NCBI RefSeq assembly: GCF_009690905.1
Contig: NZ_VOSW01000004.1
Location: 104,856 to 168,855, forward strand
DNA length: 64,000 bases
Origin: Paraburkholderia madseniana
GTDB lineage: Bacteria; Pseudomonadota; Gammaproteobacteria; Burkholderiales; Burkholderiaceae
Direction of reading: 5' to 3'
Shown: positions 27,261 to 36,777 of the stretch, piece by piece
Position numbering within the stretch: the first letter of the stretch is position 1
Layout of the letters: every line of letters starts with the position of its first letter
Notes under the pieces: model-generated
Database searches by the model: none
What the model saw: only the letters and a program-made list of their open reading frames with translations
What the model was told of the DNA's origin: nothing
Translations under genes and position numbers: made by a program

Positions 27261-29543
27261 ATGACCACACGACGAGAAGTTCCTGGAATCCGACCATATG
27301 ACGGACCCGCTGGCGGTTGGGGGGCGCTCCGGGCGACAGCTCAAGCGGTCCGAACCCAAATGGAAAGCATCGAGGCGCCGATCACGTTGATGCGGACCAA
27401 TCAGCCCGACGGTTTCGATTGTCCGGGTTGTGCGTGGCCTGACAAGGAGCACAAGTCCACGTTCCAGTTCTGCGAGAACGGCGCCAAAGCGGTCACATGG
27501 GAAGCGACGACCAAGCGCGTGACGCCGGAGTTTTTCGAGAGCAACACGGTGTCGTCGCTGCTGCAACGGACGGATTACGAACTGGAGGATCTTGGCCGGC
27601 TGACGCATCCGCTCGTCTACGACCGCGCCACGGACAAATTCCGGGCGGTCGAATGGGAGGACGCATTTGCTCGCATTGGTGAAGTGCTGCGCGGGTTGTC
27701 CTCGCCCAACGAAGCCGAGTTCTATACCTCAGGCAGAGCGTCGAACGAGGCCGCCTACCTCTTTCAGTTGCTCGCGCGGGAATATGGCACCAACAATTTC
27801 CCGGATTGTTCGAACATGTGCCACGAGCCGACCAGCGTTGGCTTGCCCCAGTCGATCGGGATCGGCAAAGGCACGGTATCGCTGGATGATTTCGACAAGA
27901 CCGAACTGATCCTCTCGATCGGCCACAACCCCGGCACGAATCACCCGCGCATGATGGGGACGCTCCACGAATGCTCGCGGCGCAACGTGCCGATCATCGT
28001 GTTCAATCCGCTGCGCGAGCGCGCGCTGGAGCGCTTCGCCGATCCGCAGAGCGTTTTCGAAATGGCGACCTTTGCGTCGACCCGAATCGCGTCGACCTAT
28101 TTTCAGCTCGACGCCGGCGGAGACGCCGCCGCGCTCAAAGGCATCATGAAGGCGCTCCTGCAGATGGACGCGGAACAGGGCAACACTGTCCTGGACCACG
28201 AGTTCATTGCAACGCATACCCAAGGGTTCGACGCGTTTGCGGCCGATCTGGAAGCGACGTCATGGGACGATATCGAAAAGGCCAGTGGACTCACGCGTGA
28301 GGATATCGACGAGGTTGCGATTGCCTATGCAAAATCCAATGCGACGATTGTCACGTATGGCATGGGCGTTACCCAGCATAACAAGGGCACCGCCAATGTC
28401 CGTCTGATTACGGATCTGTTGTTATTGCGCGGCAACATCGGCAAACCCGGCGCAGGCATCTGCCCTTTGCGCGGGCATTCCAACGTGCAGGGGAACCGCA
28501 CGGTCGGTATCACCGAAAAACCGTCCGCCACCTTCCTCAAGCAGATCGAAGATGTATTCGGCTTCAAGCCGCCCGCGGCGCACGGACACGATGCCGTCCA
28601 GGCGATGCAGGCGATGATCGACGGTACGGCCAAGGCCCTGATTTGCCTCGGCGGAAACTTCGCGGTTGCGTTACCCGATTCCGAGCAGTGCTTTCCGGCA
28701 ATGGGCAACCTCGATTTGAGCGTTCATCTCGGTACCAAGCTCAATCGCTCGCACCTGCTGGTGGCAAAAGAAACGTACGTGCTGCCTGTTGTGGGGCGCA
28801 CGGAACTGGATATCCAGGCGACCGGCCGGCAATCCATTACGGTCGAGGATTCCATGTCGATGGTCCACGCTTCTTCAGGCAAGCTGAAGCCTGCTTCCGA
28901 ACACCTGCTATCCGAGCCGGCGATCGTCGCCGGTATTGCGCGAGCTGCGTTGCCGAACAGCAAGGTGGCATGGTCGGAACTGGTTGCCGACTACGACAAG
29001 ATTCGAGACCTGATCGAGCAAACCGTGCCGGGATTCGAGGCATTCAATACCCGAATCAGGGTGCCCGGAGGATTCCGTATGCCGCTTCCTCCGACGGAAC
29101 GCGTGTGGCCCACGCCGTCAGGCAAGGCGATGTTCTCGGTGTACGGCGGGGTGAAGGAAGATGCAGAGGTTTTCGGCGCTGAAAATGTGCTGCGTCTCAT
29201 CACGATCCGCAGCCACGACCAGTACAACACCACCATCTATGCCATGGACGATCGTTACCGTGGTGTGTTCGGCCGGCGTGACGTGCTGTTTATGAACGAA
29301 GACGATCTTGCCGCACGTGGACTCGAGCATGGCGATCTGGTCGACATTGAAACGATTTCAGCGGGCAGGCAGCGTAGCTTGAAGAAAATAACGGTAATTG
29401 CTTACAACATCGCGCCGGGTTCAGTGGCGGCATACTATCCTGAAGCCAACGTGCTGGTGCCGCTCGACTTCATCGACAAGGAGAGCGGTACGCCTTCGTA
29501 CAAGTCTGTTCCGGTTCATGTTGTGCGCTCGGCAGACGCCTGA
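27261..29543 (+). CDS. FdhF/YdeP-family molybdopterin oxidoreductase
   Basis: A protein of about 760 residues of the molybdopterin oxidoreductase superfamily, YdeP branch: FDCPGCAWPD near the N-terminus, YTSGRASNEAAYLFQLLAREYGTNNFPDCSNMCHEP, GHNPGTNHPRMM, GNIGKPGAGICPLRGHSNVQGNRTVG and a C-terminal molydop-binding domain (LRLITIRSHDQYNTTIY). E. coli YdeP is induced by EvgA and linked to acid resistance; the reaction is unknown, though distantly formate-dehydrogenase-like. I chose the ATG at 27261 because GGAG lies six bases before it; 27249 is the alternative. The moa genes downstream would supply its cofactor. Confidence 0.85.
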   Translation: MTTRREVPGIRPYDGPAGGWGALRATAQAVRTQMESIEAPITLMRTNQPDGFDCPGCAWPDKEHKSTFQFCENGAKAVTWEATTKRVTPEFFESNTVSSLLQRTDYELEDLGRLTHPLVYDRATDKFRAVEWEDAFARIGEVLRGLSSPNEAEFYTSGRASNEAAYLFQLLAREYGTNNFPDCSNMCHEPTSVGLPQSIGIGKGTVSLDDFDKTELILSIGHNPGTNHPRMMGTLHECSRRNVPIIVFNPLRERALERFADPQSVFEMATFASTRIASTYFQLDAGGDAAALKGIMKALLQMDAEQGNTVLDHEFIATHTQGFDAFAADLEATSWDDIEKASGLTREDIDEVAIAYAKSNATIVTYGMGVTQHNKGTANVRLITDLLLLRGNIGKPGAGICPLRGHSNVQGNRTVGITEKPSATFLKQIEDVFGFKPPAAHGHDAVQAMQAMIDGTAKALICLGGNFAVALPDSEQCFPAMGNLDLSVHLGTKLNRSHLLVAKETYVLPVVGRTELDIQATGRQSITVEDSMSMVHASSGKLKPASEHLLSEPAIVAGIARAALPNSKVAWSELVADYDKIRDLIEQTVPGFEAFNTRIRVPGGFRMPLPPTERVWPTPSGKAMFSVYGGVKEDAEVFGAENVLRLITIRSHDQYNTTIYAMDDRYRGVFGRRDVLFMNEDDLAARGLEHGDLVDIETISAGRQRSLKKITVIAYNIAPGSVAAYYPEANVLVPLDFIDKESGTPSYKSVPVHVVRSADA

Positions 29544-29663
29544 CTTTGAGCGATAGCGGGTCGATCAACCGGGCGTGCGCGTCCAGTTGACCGGCCTGCC
29601 GGATAGCGGGCGTGAACGCCGTTTTACGCAAATTCTGTTGTCACCTGGAGCCATTGATCGATC

Positions 29664-31052
29664 ATGGAAATCTTCGATGCATTCCACCTTGCCAGGCTGC
29701 AGTTTGCGTTCACCGTTTCATTTCACATTATCTTTCCCGCGATCAGTATCGGCATGGCGAGTTTCCTCGCCGTGCTGGAATGGCGCTGGCTGCTCACCGG
29801 CGACGTGGCCTACAAGGACATGTTCCAGTTCTGGTCGAAGATCTTCGCGGTCGGCTTCGGAATGGGGGTGGTCTCGGGCGTGGTGATGGCCTACGAGTTC
29901 GGCACCAACTGGAGTGGATTTTCCAGCGTGGCCGGCAACGTCACGGGGCCGCTCCTGACCTACGAGGTGCAGACGGCGTTCTTTCTCGAGGCCGGCTTTC
30001 TCGGCGTCATGCTGTTTGGCTGGCAACGCGTCAGCCCACGCGCGCACTTCTTCGCCACGCTAATGGTTGCGGTGGGCACGCTCATTTCCACGTTCTGGAT
30101 TCTCGCGTCGAATAGCTTCATGCAGACGCCGCAAGGATTCGCCATCGAGCATGGTCGGATCGTGCCTGTCGACTGGATGAAGGTGATTTTCAATCCGTCG
30201 TTTCCGTATCGCCTCGCGCATATGACCATTGCCGCGTTCATCGTCGCGGGCTTCATTGTTGCTGCGTGCGGTGCGTGGCATCTGTTGCACGGCCGGCGCG
30301 ACAAACCCGTCACGCGTAGTTTTTCGATGGCGCTGTGGATCCTGCTTTTCCTGACGCCGATACAGATTTTCGTTGGCGATGCGCACGGACTCAACACGCG
30401 CAAATATCAGCCGGCCAAGATCGCGGCAATCGAAGGCCTGTGGGAAACCGAGCACGGCGGCACCGCGCTCAACCTGGTCGGCCTGCCCGACATGAATGCG
30501 GAAGTGACGCGATATACGATCCAGATACCGCATCTGGGCAGCCTGATCCTGACTCACAGTTGGGATGGCGAGATTCGCGGCCTGAAAGAGTTTCCGCCGG
30601 AGGACCGTCCGTATTCGCCGATCGTGTTCTGGACTTTCCGGGTCATGGCGGGTCTCGGCATGCTGATGCTGTTGACGGCGCTGCTTGGCTTACTGCTCAG
30701 GCTGCGTGGCCGTCTCTACGAGACGCGCTGGTATCAGGGTTTCGTCCTGTGCATGGGACCTTCTGGAATCGTGGCGCTATTGGCGGGGTGGATAACGACG
30801 GAGGTCGGCCGTCAACCCTGGACGGTCTACGGTGTCCTGCGTACAGCGGACTCCGTCTCGCCGGTCAGTTCCCAGCAAGTCGGCGTTTCCTTGCTGATCT
30901 TTGTGCTGGTGTATTTCCTGGTGTTCGGCATGGGTTTCTACTACATGATGAAGATGATGAAACGCGGACCAGAGGAGCACGTCGAGCGCCGCGAGTCCCG
31001 CCGGCATCCGGTCCTGCGTAATCGCCCGTTGGACGCACTGGAAGGGGAGTGA
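29664..31052 (+). CDS. cioA: Cyanide-insensitive bd-type quinol oxidase, subunit I
   Basis: A 462-residue subunit I of the bd oxidase family with nine membrane helices. It has the conserved ARLQFAFTVSFHIIFPA with haem-ligand His, GRQPW near the end (GWITTEVGRQPWTVYGVLRT) and a short Q-loop, the mark of the CIO/CydAB subgroup that resists cyanide. It oxidises ubiquinol and reduces O2 to water at the inner membrane without pumping protons. It follows the molybdoenzyme gene by 120 bases and is followed by subunit II after four bases. Confidence 0.93.
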   Translation: MEIFDAFHLARLQFAFTVSFHIIFPAISIGMASFLAVLEWRWLLTGDVAYKDMFQFWSKIFAVGFGMGVVSGVVMAYEFGTNWSGFSSVAGNVTGPLLTYEVQTAFFLEAGFLGVMLFGWQRVSPRAHFFATLMVAVGTLISTFWILASNSFMQTPQGFAIEHGRIVPVDWMKVIFNPSFPYRLAHMTIAAFIVAGFIVAACGAWHLLHGRRDKPVTRSFSMALWILLFLTPIQIFVGDAHGLNTRKYQPAKIAAIEGLWETEHGGTALNLVGLPDMNAEVTRYTIQIPHLGSLILTHSWDGEIRGLKEFPPEDRPYSPIVFWTFRVMAGLGMLMLLTALLGLLLRLRGRLYETRWYQGFVLCMGPSGIVALLAGWITTEVGRQPWTVYGVLRTADSVSPVSSQQVGVSLLIFVLVYFLVFGMGFYYMMKMMKRGPEEHVERRESRRHPVLRNRPLDALEGE

Positions 31053-31056
31053 CACC

Positions 31057-32064
31057 ATGCAAATCGATCTTCCTGTTGTGTGGGCCGCGATCATCGGACT
31101 CGGCGTTTTCATCTACGTGATGCTGGACGGCTTCGATCTGGGCATCGGCCTGCTGTTTCCGTTTTTCGAAGAGAAGGGCGACCGGCAAGTGATGCTCAAT
31201 ACCATCGCGCCCGTCTGGGACGGCAACGAGACATTCCTCGTGCTCGGCGGCGCCGGGCTTTACGGGGCGTTCCCGGTGGTCTATTCGACGCTGCTGCCGG
31301 CGAACTATCTCCCGCTGATCCTGATGGTCATCGGCCTGATCTTCCGCGGGGCGGCCTTCGAACTGCGTGCCAAGGCCGTCAGGACCCAGCACGCGTGGGA
31401 TCTCGCCTTCATTGGCGGTTCCGCGCTCGCGGGGCTTTGCCAGGGCATCGTGCTGGGGTCGCTGCTGCAGGGCATCAAGATCGTCGATGGCCGCTTCGCC
31501 GGTGGGCCGTTCGACTGGCTCTCGCCGTTCAGCCTGTTCTGTGGAATCGGCGTGCTCACTACGTATGCGACGCTCGGTTGCGGCTGGCTTGTCCTGAAGA
31601 CCGATGGAGAATTGCAGCGCAAGATGCGCGAGGTGATGCGGCCGCTCGTGAGCATCCTGCTCGGGGTGATGGTCGTCGTGAGTCTATGGACGGTAATCGG
31701 CTTGCCGGCGGTTGCACATCGCTGGTTTGGAAGCGGCAATCTCGGCTGGTTCCTGCCGGTGCCGATTCTTGTTGTCGCCTGTGTGTGGGGCGTCTTCCGT
31801 TCGCTTCGCCAGAAGCACGAGGCGACGCCGTTCCTGCTCACGCTCGCGCTGTGCTTTCTCGGCTATAGCGGCTTGCTCATCAGTATCTGGCCGAACATCG
31901 TTCCGCCGTCGCTGACGATCTGGGAAGCCTCGTCGAGCCACTCGAGCCAACTGTTCGCGCTGGTCGGCACGGTGATCGTACTGCCGATCATCCTCGTCTA
32001 CAACGTCATGCAGTATCGCGTGTTCCGGGGCAAGGTGCGGGAAGGGGATGCCGGTTACCACTGA
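31057..32064 (+). CDS. cioB: Cyanide-insensitive bd-type quinol oxidase, subunit II
   Basis: A 335-residue CydB/CioB subunit: LPVVWAAIIGLGVFIYVMLDGFDLGIGLLFPF and WDGNETFLVLGGAGLYGAFP are strongly conserved. It has about eight membrane helices and pairs with subunit I. GGGGAG lies just before the ATG at 31057. The 3' end may overlap an alternative start of the bestrophin gene by 17 bases. Confidence 0.93.
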   Translation: MQIDLPVVWAAIIGLGVFIYVMLDGFDLGIGLLFPFFEEKGDRQVMLNTIAPVWDGNETFLVLGGAGLYGAFPVVYSTLLPANYLPLILMVIGLIFRGAAFELRAKAVRTQHAWDLAFIGGSALAGLCQGIVLGSLLQGIKIVDGRFAGGPFDWLSPFSLFCGIGVLTTYATLGCGWLVLKTDGELQRKMREVMRPLVSILLGVMVVVSLWTVIGLPAVAHRWFGSGNLGWFLPVPILVVACVWGVFRSLRQKHEATPFLLTLALCFLGYSGLLISIWPNIVPPSLTIWEASSSHSSQLFALVGTVIVLPIILVYNVMQYRVFRGKVREGDAGYH

Positions 32065-32101
32065 GGGTGACGGCGAAGTCAGACCATTAAAAGAGCACAT
32101 T

Positions 32102-33013
32102 ATGATTGTGAGGCCAGGGCAGAACTGGTTCCGGCTGCTGTTTGTCTGGAACGGTTCCGTGTTGCAGTCGATTATTCCGCAGTTGGTTTTTATGGCGGCC
32201 GTCAGTAGTCTCGCTGTGATGACGCAAGGGCGCATTTTCGGCGAAAAGATCCCGCTCAATACGGCGCCGTTCACATTGTTTGGCCTGGCCCTTGCGATCT
32301 TCCTGGCGTTCCGCAACAACGCAAGTTACGAGCGGTTCAATGAGGCGCGCCATCTCTGGGGCAGCATCCTGATCTCGGCGCGGGCGCTGACTTCGCAGAT
32401 GCTGTGTTATGTCCCGCGGAGCGATCACCACGTTCAAATGGCTCATACGCTGATTGCGAGTGTGTACGCGTTGAAGCATCAACTGCGTGGGACCGACCCG
32501 ACTTCGGATCTCGTTCGCTTTCTCGGACGCACGCGAACCGAGGCATTGCAGCACACCTGCTACAAACCGACCGCGTTGCTCAATGAGCTTCGCCGCGACT
32601 TTGCCGATCTGCAAAGTCGGGCCTTGATGTCGGATACCCAGCTCTGGATGTTGGACGCGCAGATCAACGAATTGGGAAGAACCGTGGGGGGCTGCGAACG
32701 GATCGCCTCCACGCCGATTCCATTTGCCTACAGTGTGTTGCTGCACCGCACCGTCTACGCCTATTGCGTTTTGCTGCCGTTCGGTCTGGTCGATTCGACG
32801 GAGTTCTTCACACCGCTTCTTTGCGTTTTCATTTCCTATACGCTCATTGCGCTTGAAGCGATCGCTAGCGAAGTCGCCGAGCCTTTTACAGTCGCGCCGA
32901 ATGCGCTGGCGCTTGACGCCATGACCCGCAACATCGAACGATCGATTCTTGAACTGTGTGGCTGTGAACTTCCCGAGGAGGTGGTACCGGTGCGCGCGTA
33001 CCAACTGACTTAG
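32102..33013 (+). CDS. Bestrophin-family anion channel (YneE-like)
   Basis: A protein of about 303 residues of the bestrophin/UPF0187 family: MIVRPGQNWFRLLFVWNGSVL at the N-terminus, FRNNASYERFNEARHLWGSIL as the signature, and a C-terminal domain with TPIPFAYSVLLHRTVYAYCVLLPF. Bacterial members form pentameric ion channels in the inner membrane. The frame also has an ATG at 32048 overlapping the cioB stop, so the gene is probably in the cio operon; I prefer 32102 because family members begin there. Linking an ion channel to a non-pumping oxidase suggests charge or pH compensation, which is inference. Confidence 0.82.
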   Translation: MIVRPGQNWFRLLFVWNGSVLQSIIPQLVFMAAVSSLAVMTQGRIFGEKIPLNTAPFTLFGLALAIFLAFRNNASYERFNEARHLWGSILISARALTSQMLCYVPRSDHHVQMAHTLIASVYALKHQLRGTDPTSDLVRFLGRTRTEALQHTCYKPTALLNELRRDFADLQSRALMSDTQLWMLDAQINELGRTVGGCERIASTPIPFAYSVLLHRTVYAYCVLLPFGLVDSTEFFTPLLCVFISYTLIALEAIASEVAEPFTVAPNALALDAMTRNIERSILELCGCELPEEVVPVRAYQLT

Positions 33014-33248
33014 AGCGCGTTCTTCGACGCATCCGGTCAGCCTGCCCGGCAGGACGCGCGTCAGCCTCGCCGTCGTACCCGATACGGCGCACGAACTGTA
33101 CTCCTGAAATTCGGCACAGACTGTGCGTCCCGCAGGCAGGGCCGACGCACTATCCTGCCAGCAGGTCATTGACGGACCGGCGGCTGTCCCGGTCAGACAG
33201 ATCGACTGCCGGCAACGCCACATCCCGCCGCCCACCTTCGGATAGATC

Positions 33249-34352
33249 GTGAACATCGTCCACCAACCCATACTCGCCGACACAGCATCGCGCCATGGCG
33301 TATCCGCCGGCGCTGTCACGACCACGCTCGACACGCTCGATCGTCCGCTGCGGGATCTACGTCTGTCTGTCATCGATCAATGCAATTTCCGCTGTACGTA
33401 CTGCATGCCGCGGGAGACCTTCGGCGCAGACTACCGGTTCCTGCCGTCTTCGGAACGCCTGTCGTTCGAACAGATGCTCAAGCTCGCGAAAGCATTCGCG
33501 CTGCTCGGGGTGGAGAAGATCCGCATCACGGGCGGCGAGCCGCTCCTGCGGCGTGGACTCGAATCCCTGATCGAGCAACTCGCGAAACTGACCACACCCA
33601 GCGGTAAACCGCTGGAGCTCGCGCTGACGACAAACGGCTCCCTGCTTGCCGCAAAGGCGCGTTCGTTGCGCGACGCCGGCCTCGGTCGCGTGACGGTGAG
33701 CCTCGATGCCGTGGACGAAGCCGTATTCCGCCGGATGAGTGACGTCGACATGCCTGTGTCGCGAATCCTGGACGGGATCGAGGCCGCGCGTGCGGTGGGA
33801 CTCGACCCGGTCAAGGTCAACGCCGTGATCGAGCGAGGCGCCAACGACAGCCAGATCCTGCCGCTCGTGCGGCTGTTCAAGGGCACCGGCGTGGCGGTGC
33901 GCTTCATCGAATTTATGGACGTTGGCGGCGCGGGCGGCTGGTCGAACACGAAGGTGATCACGGCTCGCGAGACGCGCAACATCGTCGAATCGGCGTTTCC
34001 TCTCGTCCCCGTCGTCGTTCGCGAACAGACGGGCACCGCGGTCAACTATCGCCATGCCGACGGCACAGGCGAAGTCGGCTTCATCGCGAGCGTGTCCCAA
34101 CCGTTCTGCGGGTCGTGTTCGCGCGCTCGCGTATCGGCCGATGGTCAACTTTATTCATGTCTTTTCGCCACACATGGCACGGACCTCAGGCCCTGGCTCA
34201 CTGAGGCCGCTTCAGTCGAGCAGCTGGCTGGGGTCGTCCGCAGCCGGTGGATCCAGCGCGACGATCGCTACTCCGAGCTTCGCTCGACACCGCGCAGGCC
34301 AGGATCGGGGAAAGCCTATCCCACCGTCCGCATGTCGCTGGTCGGCGGTTGA
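33249..34352 (+). CDS. moaA: GTP 3',8-cyclase (molybdenum cofactor biosynthesis protein A)
   Basis: A 367-residue radical-SAM enzyme. The first iron-sulphur cluster motif is CNFRCTYC (Cys45, 49, 52), the second cluster cysteines are in FCGSCSRARVSADGQLYSC, and the C-terminus ends in GG (MSLVGG) as in canonical MoaA. With MoaC it converts GTP to cyclic pyranopterin monophosphate, the first step of molybdopterin synthesis. GTG start at 33249. The insert RSTPRRPGSGKAYPTVRM near the end is normal for the family. Leads the moaA-moaE-moaD run. Confidence 0.93.
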   Translation: MNIVHQPILADTASRHGVSAGAVTTTLDTLDRPLRDLRLSVIDQCNFRCTYCMPRETFGADYRFLPSSERLSFEQMLKLAKAFALLGVEKIRITGGEPLLRRGLESLIEQLAKLTTPSGKPLELALTTNGSLLAAKARSLRDAGLGRVTVSLDAVDEAVFRRMSDVDMPVSRILDGIEAARAVGLDPVKVNAVIERGANDSQILPLVRLFKGTGVAVRFIEFMDVGGAGGWSNTKVITARETRNIVESAFPLVPVVVREQTGTAVNYRHADGTGEVGFIASVSQPFCGSCSRARVSADGQLYSCLFATHGTDLRPWLTEAASVEQLAGVVRSRWIQRDDRYSELRSTPRRPGSGKAYPTVRMSLVGG

Positions 34353-34397
34353 CGCCTGGCGAGTCCTTGCGAAGCAGACAGAGACCGGAGTTCTGCC

Positions 34398-34946
34398 ATG
34401 ACACCGTCGCCCAGCGATCGCACACAGCCTGACGCGGCGCATGCCGGCAAGCGTGCAATCGATCCAGCGCTTGTGCAGGCCACCATCGCGTCGGGCTTCG
34501 AAGTACGGGTCCAGTTTCAGCCGATCGATATCCAGTCGGAAATCATGCCGGTCACGCGCAATCCCAACGTGGGCGCCATCGTGAACTTCCTCGGCGTGGT
34601 GCGTCATTGCGGTGATTTCGACGACTTAGTCGCACTCGAGATCGAGCACTATCCGGGGATGACCGAGCAGTCGTTCAGCAGCATCGTCGAAGAAGCTATC
34701 GCACGATGGCACCTGGAGGCGGTGAAGATCGTGCATCGGGTGGGCCGCGTCGCGCTTGGCGAGGCGGTGGTGCTCGTCGTGGTCGCCGCGCCGCATCGCA
34801 GGGCGGCATTCGACGCGTGCGAATTCCTGATGGACTTCCTGAAAGCCCATGCACCGCTGTGGAAGAAGGAAATCCGCCGTGACGGCGAGGTCAGATGGGT
34901 CGAGGCCAAGACGCGCGACGAACAGTCGATGCTGCGGTGGGGGTGA
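34398..34946 (+). CDS. moaE: Molybdopterin synthase catalytic subunit
   Basis: A 182-residue MoaE with a longer N-terminal extension (about 25 residues) than usual. Conserved parts: VGAIVNFLGVVR, LEIEHYPGM, HRVGRVALGEAVVLVVVAAPHR and the catalytic-region lysine KAHAPLWKKE. It transfers sulphur from MoaD thiocarboxylate to precursor Z. Lies 45 bases after moaA and 55 before moaD. Confidence 0.92.
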   Translation: MTPSPSDRTQPDAAHAGKRAIDPALVQATIASGFEVRVQFQPIDIQSEIMPVTRNPNVGAIVNFLGVVRHCGDFDDLVALEIEHYPGMTEQSFSSIVEEAIARWHLEAVKIVHRVGRVALGEAVVLVVVAAPHRRAAFDACEFLMDFLKAHAPLWKKEIRRDGEVRWVEAKTRDEQSMLRWG

Positions 34947-35001
34947 TGCGCGATTCGCTCACAACGTGCGCCCACATCGTGCTGGCAACAGGAACAGACG
35001 A

Positions 35002-35259
35002 ATGAAACTCACTATCAGATATTTTGCTAGCGTTCGTGAACAACTCGGCATCTCGCAGGAGATTGTGCACATTGACGCGCCCGAACTCCCCGTTGACTGC
35101 CTGCGGGTCAGACTCGCGTCGAGAGACGAGCGGATGGCCGAGGCACTGCGCGCGGGCCGGCCGCTTCGCACAGCCGTCAATCACGAGATGGTCGCCGACA
35201 CGTTTGTCGTGCGCGAGGACAGCGAAATCGCGTTCTTTCCGCCGGTCACGGGGGGCTGA
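35002..35259 (+). CDS. moaD: Molybdopterin synthase sulphur carrier subunit
   Basis: An 85-residue ubiquitin-fold protein: KLTIRYFASVREQLGISQE at the start, AVNHEMV in the middle and FFPPVTGG at the C-terminus. The terminal diglycine is thiocarboxylated to donate sulphur. CAGGAAC lies before the ATG at 35002. Completes a moaA-E-D set beside a molybdoenzyme, suggesting a dedicated cofactor supply. Confidence 0.92.
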   Translation: MKLTIRYFASVREQLGISQEIVHIDAPELPVDCLRVRLASRDERMAEALRAGRPLRTAVNHEMVADTFVVREDSEIAFFPPVTGG

Positions 35260-35270
35260 GGCTCCCCCCC
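35250..35270 (+). terminator. GC hairpin at the end of moaD, weak terminator candidate
   Basis: GGGGGG-CTGAGGCT-CCCCCC overlapping the moaD stop. A strong stem but no T-tract, so termination is uncertain. Confidence 0.3.
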
Positions 35271-35349
35271 TCAAGATCCAGATCGGGCCGCTCGGAGTTC
35301 ACCCGTGCCCCACACGCGCTAAGGTCGTGGCCAGCGTATCAGCGTGCCG

Positions 35350-36777
35350 CTACCGGGCGCACATCGCGACGAGCTTGCCCACAGTAACCACCGCCTGTTC
35401 GATCTCGCTTGACCAGGGGCTGCTGTAATTGAGGCGGATGAAGTTCCGATAGGTCGTCTCCGAGACCGAGAACATGTAGCCCGGTCCGATGGTGATACCT
35501 TGATCGAGCGCGAGGTTATACAGCCGCATCGCGTCGACCTTGGGCGGCAGTTCGATCCACAGCACATATCCGCCCGCGGGGTTGGACATGCGCGTGCCTT
35601 CAGGAAAGAAACGCGAGACGGTCGCCTTCATCAGATTGGCCTGTTGCGCATACGCTCTGCGAACCCTTCGCAGGTGATGCTCATAGCCATCGCGCTCGAG
35701 GAATTCCGCAATCGCCATTTGCGGGATCGACGGAGAGGTCAGCGTATTCAGGAACTTGAGTTTCTCCACCTGATCGCGATATCGTCCCGGCAGCGCCCAA
35801 CCAATCCGGTAGGCTGCCGTGAGAGTCTTCGAGAACGACCCGCAGTGCAGCACCAGGCCCTTCGTGTCGAAGGACTTCAACGTGCTGGGGTGCGTGTTGT
35901 CATAGTGAAGCTCGTTGTAGACACCATTCTCGATGACCGGAATGTCCCGCTTCGTCAGGAATTCCACGAGTTCGCGCTTGCGTTCGTCGGGCATCAGAAA
36001 ACCCAGCGGATTCTGGAAGTTCGGCATGACCATGCAGGCCGTGATGGTCTGCGACTCCACGATGGCGGCGAGCGCTTCAATATCGATGCCGTGCTCCGGA
36101 TGCGTCGACACCTCGATCGCTTTCATGCCCATCCGTTCGATCGCGTGGAGCATCGCGTAGAACGTCGGTGACTCGACCGCGATCACGTCGCCGGGCTTCG
36201 CGACCGCCTGCAGGCACAGATTGATCGCCTCAGTTGCGCCGACCGTGATGATGATCTCGTTCGGATCGACGGCCATGCCGTTCTCGAGGTAGCGTCGCGC
36301 GATCTGGCGCACAAGCGCCGCATTGCCGGGCGGTAGCGCGTCGGTCACGCCCCAGCGCGTCTTGCCGCGTCCCGCGTCGTAAGCGTAGCGGTTGAGCCTT
36401 TCGAAGGGGAAGAGGCCGGGGTCGGGGTAGGGCGAACCGAGCGGCACGGCATCGTCGACACCGATCGAGCGCAAGGTGGACAGCACCAGCCGGCTGACGT
36501 CGACCGGCGACGAGATCGGAATCGGCTTCGATGGCCTGAGTTCGAGCGTTTTCCGTTCGCCCCCTTCGCCCCTGAAATTGACGAAATAGCCCGACTGAGG
36601 CCTCGCCGTCAGCAAACCGCGGCTTTCGAGCAGCAAATAGGCGCGGATGACAGTCGTCACGCTGAGCCGATGCTGCTGGCTGGTCTGCCGTACCGATGGG
36701 AGGCGTTCGCCATGCCCGTACACGCCTTGCCGGATCAGCTTCTCGATGTCATCTGCCAGCTTCTCGTAGAGATTCAT
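35350..36777 (-). CDS. MocR/PdxR-type regulator (GntR-HTH fused to aminotransferase domain)
   Basis: A 475-residue protein: N-terminal winged helix (YGHGERLPSVRQTSQQHRLSVTTVIRAY, 20-47) and a class I aminotransferase domain with the PLP lysine Lys317 in GSFSKT and NFQNPLG. Where the fold normally has Asp three residues before the PLP-contacting Tyr, this protein has Asn284 (IENGVY), which would weaken interaction with the pyridine nitrogen and suits a sensor rather than a catalyst. Convergent with moaD and divergent from the LysR gene at 37051. Target genes unknown; neighbours are likely. Confidence 0.85.
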   Translation of the reverse strand: MNLYEKLADDIEKLIRQGVYGHGERLPSVRQTSQQHRLSVTTVIRAYLLLESRGLLTARPQSGYFVNFRGEGGERKTLELRPSKPIPISSPVDVSRLVLSTLRSIGVDDAVPLGSPYPDPGLFPFERLNRYAYDAGRGKTRWGVTDALPPGNAALVRQIARRYLENGMAVDPNEIIITVGATEAINLCLQAVAKPGDVIAVESPTFYAMLHAIERMGMKAIEVSTHPEHGIDIEALAAIVESQTITACMVMPNFQNPLGFLMPDERKRELVEFLTKRDIPVIENGVYNELHYDNTHPSTLKSFDTKGLVLHCGSFSKTLTAAYRIGWALPGRYRDQVEKLKFLNTLTSPSIPQMAIAEFLERDGYEHHLRRVRRAYAQQANLMKATVSRFFPEGTRMSNPAGGYVLWIELPPKVDAMRLYNLALDQGITIGPGYMFSVSETTYRNFIRLNYSSPWSSEIEQAVVTVGKLVAMCAR

